Source: UBA5704 sp036380715
GTDB taxonomy: Bacteria; Acidobacteriota; Thermoanaerobaculia; Multivoradales; UBA5704
DNA: 7,829 nt
Assembly: GCA_036380715.1 (NCBI GenBank)
Contig: DASVEF010000145.1
Span: forward strand, 1 to 7,829
Reading direction: 5' to 3'
Part shown: positions 7,016-7,829 of the stretch, piece by piece
How positions within the stretch are numbered: position 1 is the stretch's first letter
Layout of the letters: each line of letters starts with the position of its first letter
The notes under the pieces: model-generated
What the model was told of the DNA's origin: nothing
Database searches by the model: none
What the model saw: the letters and a program-made list of their open reading frames with translations, nothing else
Position numbers and translations under genes: made by a program

Positions 7016-7663
7016 TCAGTCCTCCAAGTCCCCCAGGGCGAAGTCGGCCAATTTCTCCTGGAGCTTCTTGCGCGCGCGGAAGAGGTGTGCCTTCACCGTC
7101 TCGACCGAGATCTTCTTGACCACCGCGATCTCGTTGTAGGAGAGCTGGTGGTAGAGGCGCAGCGTCAGGCAGTCGCGCATCTGCTCGGGCAGCTCGGCCA
7201 CAGCGCTCCGCAGGGCGCGCCACCGCTCTTCGTCGAGCAGGCCGTTGAGCTGCCGGCCCGGGACTGCCAGGGTTGCCTCGGGGTGTTCCATGCCGTCGCG
7301 TGACACCTCCACCATCGCCCGCTTCGCCGTCGCGGCCGTCCGCCGCCGCTTCAGATAGGTCGTCGTGGCGGCCCGGTAGAGCCAAGCGGCGAAGCGCTGG
7401 CGGTGCTCGTAGCCGTCCAGCCCCTTGTAAATCCCAAGGAACGTCTCCTGGGTTAGATCGAGGCAGTCCTCGGGCGGCAGGCCTTTGCGGGCGAAGAAGC
7501 GCTCGATGGCGCGGAAGTAGGTCTCGTAGAGGAAGCGGAAAGCCCCTTGCCGGTCCTTGCCTTCCTGGAACCGGCGGATGGCCCGCTCGACGAGATCCGA
7601 GCCGGCCTCCGAGGGCTCGCGCGTACCAGCGGCCGTGGACGAGTCGGCGACCTGTCCGGTCAT
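7016..7663 (-). CDS. ECF-type RNA polymerase sigma factor (sigma-70 family)
   Basis: A 215-residue sigma factor with only the two core regions of the ECF (group 4) class. Region 2 spans about residues 26-115 and carries the typical helix DLTQETFLGIYKGL (69-82), followed by the promoter-melting and -10 recognition stretch (90-115, rich in aromatic and basic residues). A linker of about 30 residues precedes region 4 at about 143-205, with the expected ELPEQMRDCLTLRLYHQLSY and the helix-turn-helix ending SVETVKAHLFRARKKLQEKL. There is no C-terminal extra domain. It would direct RNA polymerase to a dedicated promoter set, very likely including its own operon. The next gene, 6 nt downstream, encodes a membrane protein in the usual anti-sigma position. 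The start at 7663 is chosen for its strong ribosome binding site. Residues 1-25 are low complexity and probably disordered. The ECF subgroup cannot be named from sequence alone. Confidence 0.93.
   Translation of the reverse strand: MTGQVADSSTAAGTREPSEAGSDLVERAIRRFQEGKDRQGAFRFLYETYFRAIERFFARKGLPPEDCLDLTQETFLGIYKGLDGYEHRQRFAAWLYRAATTTYLKRRRTAATAKRAMVEVSRDGMEHPEATLAVPGRQLNGLLDEERWRALRSAVAELPEQMRDCLTLRLYHQLSYNEIAVVKKISVETVKAHLFRARKKLQEKLADFALGDLED
7020..7025 (-). promoter_or_regulatory. ribosome binding site of the anti-sigma-like gene
   Basis: GGAGGA on the minus strand, inside the last codons of the sigma factor gene and 10 nt before the ATG at 7007-7009. Its position indicates coupled translation of the sigma factor and the membrane protein. 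Confidence 0.7.
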
Positions 7664-7670
7664 CGAACTG

Positions 7671-7675
7671 CCTCC
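7671..7675 (-). promoter_or_regulatory. ribosome binding site of the sigma factor gene
   Basis: On the minus strand a perfect GGAGG core lies 7 nt before the ATG at 7661-7663. It decides the start: the same frame stays open further upstream (for example a TTG at 7753), but that extension reads through the repeat-rich control region and has no such site. Confidence 0.85.
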
Positions 7676-7716
7676 GGCGACCCGAGAAAGTCGCGATTGC
7701 GTGAACAGTCTTAGTA

Positions 7717-7753
7717 TGTCACAGAGCTGCTTTGACAGGCGACCAAGTGTCAA
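7717..7753. promoter_or_regulatory. repeated TGTCA/TGACA arms upstream of the sigma factor gene
   Basis: Three 5-nt arms of alternating orientation lie 54-90 nt upstream of the sigma factor start: TGTCA at 7717-7721, TGACA at 7733-7737 and TGTCA at 7748-7752. Their start-to-start spacing is 16 and 15 nt. The outer pair forms the inverted repeat TTGACA-N10-TGTCAA (7732-7737 with 7748-7753). This resembles an operator, or overlapping promoter elements such as the TGTC-type -35 seen for some ECF sigma factors. No convincing -10 element could be paired with it, so the role (autoregulated promoter, repressor site or chance) is inference. Confidence 0.3.
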
Positions 7754-7829
7754 TCGCCCGCGCCGTCTCCTCCATCTCCCGCTCCCATCTCCTCTCGGAG
7801 CAGCGGTTCCAGCCTGGGTACCAGCTCTC
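7750..7829 (-). CDS. possible C-terminal end of an upstream gene (partial)
   Basis: A frame open from the right edge of the window ends at a TGA at 7750-7752 and gives a 25-residue tail (ELVPRLEPLLREEMG, then a Gly/Asp-rich end). The first part looks like an ordinary amphipathic helix and the acidic, glycine-rich end is a plausible protein tail. Two other minus-strand frames are also open here, so frame choice rests only on composition. If real, the gene ends 86 nt before the sigma factor start and runs in the same direction. No function can be assigned. Confidence 0.3.
   Translation of the reverse strand, partial: ELVPRLEPLLREEMGAGDGGDGAGD

Noticed and set aside
7664..7753. Longer sigma factor start at the TTG at 7753
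   Set aside because: It adds 30 residues with no sigma-factor similarity that overlap the repeat-rich control region, while the ATG at 7663 has a GGAGG site at ideal distance.
7748..7753. Consensus -35 TTGACA on the minus strand as a housekeeping promoter
   Set aside because: No -10-like hexamer occurs 16-18 nt downstream (the sequence there is GC-rich, GCAGCT). The hexamer is better explained as one arm of the inverted repeat.

Overview
The window is GC-rich, with the strong third-position G/C bias of a high-GC Gram-negative-type bacterium. A lipoprotein signal with a clear lipobox and a single-pass membrane anti-sigma-like protein support a diderm cell plan. The combination of an ECF sigma factor, a membrane partner, a TPR-CHAT lipoprotein and an unusual subtilase is most reminiscent of Acidobacteriota (Thermoanaerobaculia-like) or similar complex soil or sediment bacteria. 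That placement is inference and not proven here. No rRNA, tRNA, CRISPR array or insertion sequence was seen.

Layout, read in the direction of transcription (minus strand, right to left). At the right edge there may be the last 25 codons of an upstream gene (7750-7829), then a short control region with repeated TGTCA/TGACA arms. Four genes follow in one direction: an ECF sigma factor (7016-7663), a single-pass membrane protein in the anti-sigma position (6275-7009), a 998-residue lipoprotein with about eight TPRs and a C-terminal CHAT protease domain (3289-6285), and a 950-residue subtilisin-family (S8) protease (355-3207). The first three are tightly packed (6-nt gap, then 11-nt overlap). The fourth comes after 81 nt containing a small hairpin and a strong ribosome binding site. 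A strong intrinsic terminator at 291-331 closes the unit. The left 290 nt are essentially non-coding apart from one possible 22-codon ORF, and hold a hairpin-forming inverted repeat and a 12-bp palindrome.

How the genes may work together (inference): the sigma factor and its membrane partner would form a surface-signal switch that controls the unit. The CHAT protein is a caspase-like protease with both catalytic residues intact, predicted to be lipid-anchored outside the inner membrane and to sense partners through its TPRs. The subtilase, also with an intact triad, is a candidate substrate or downstream protease. Its N-terminus carries three identical 12-residue repeats (DPEHPYVMPDPD) plus a diverged fourth copy. 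The three copies differ at DNA level only at silent third positions, so the peptide itself appears to be selected. This two-protease operon with a repeat-bearing subtilase is the most interesting system in the window. I do not recognise it as a named, characterised system.
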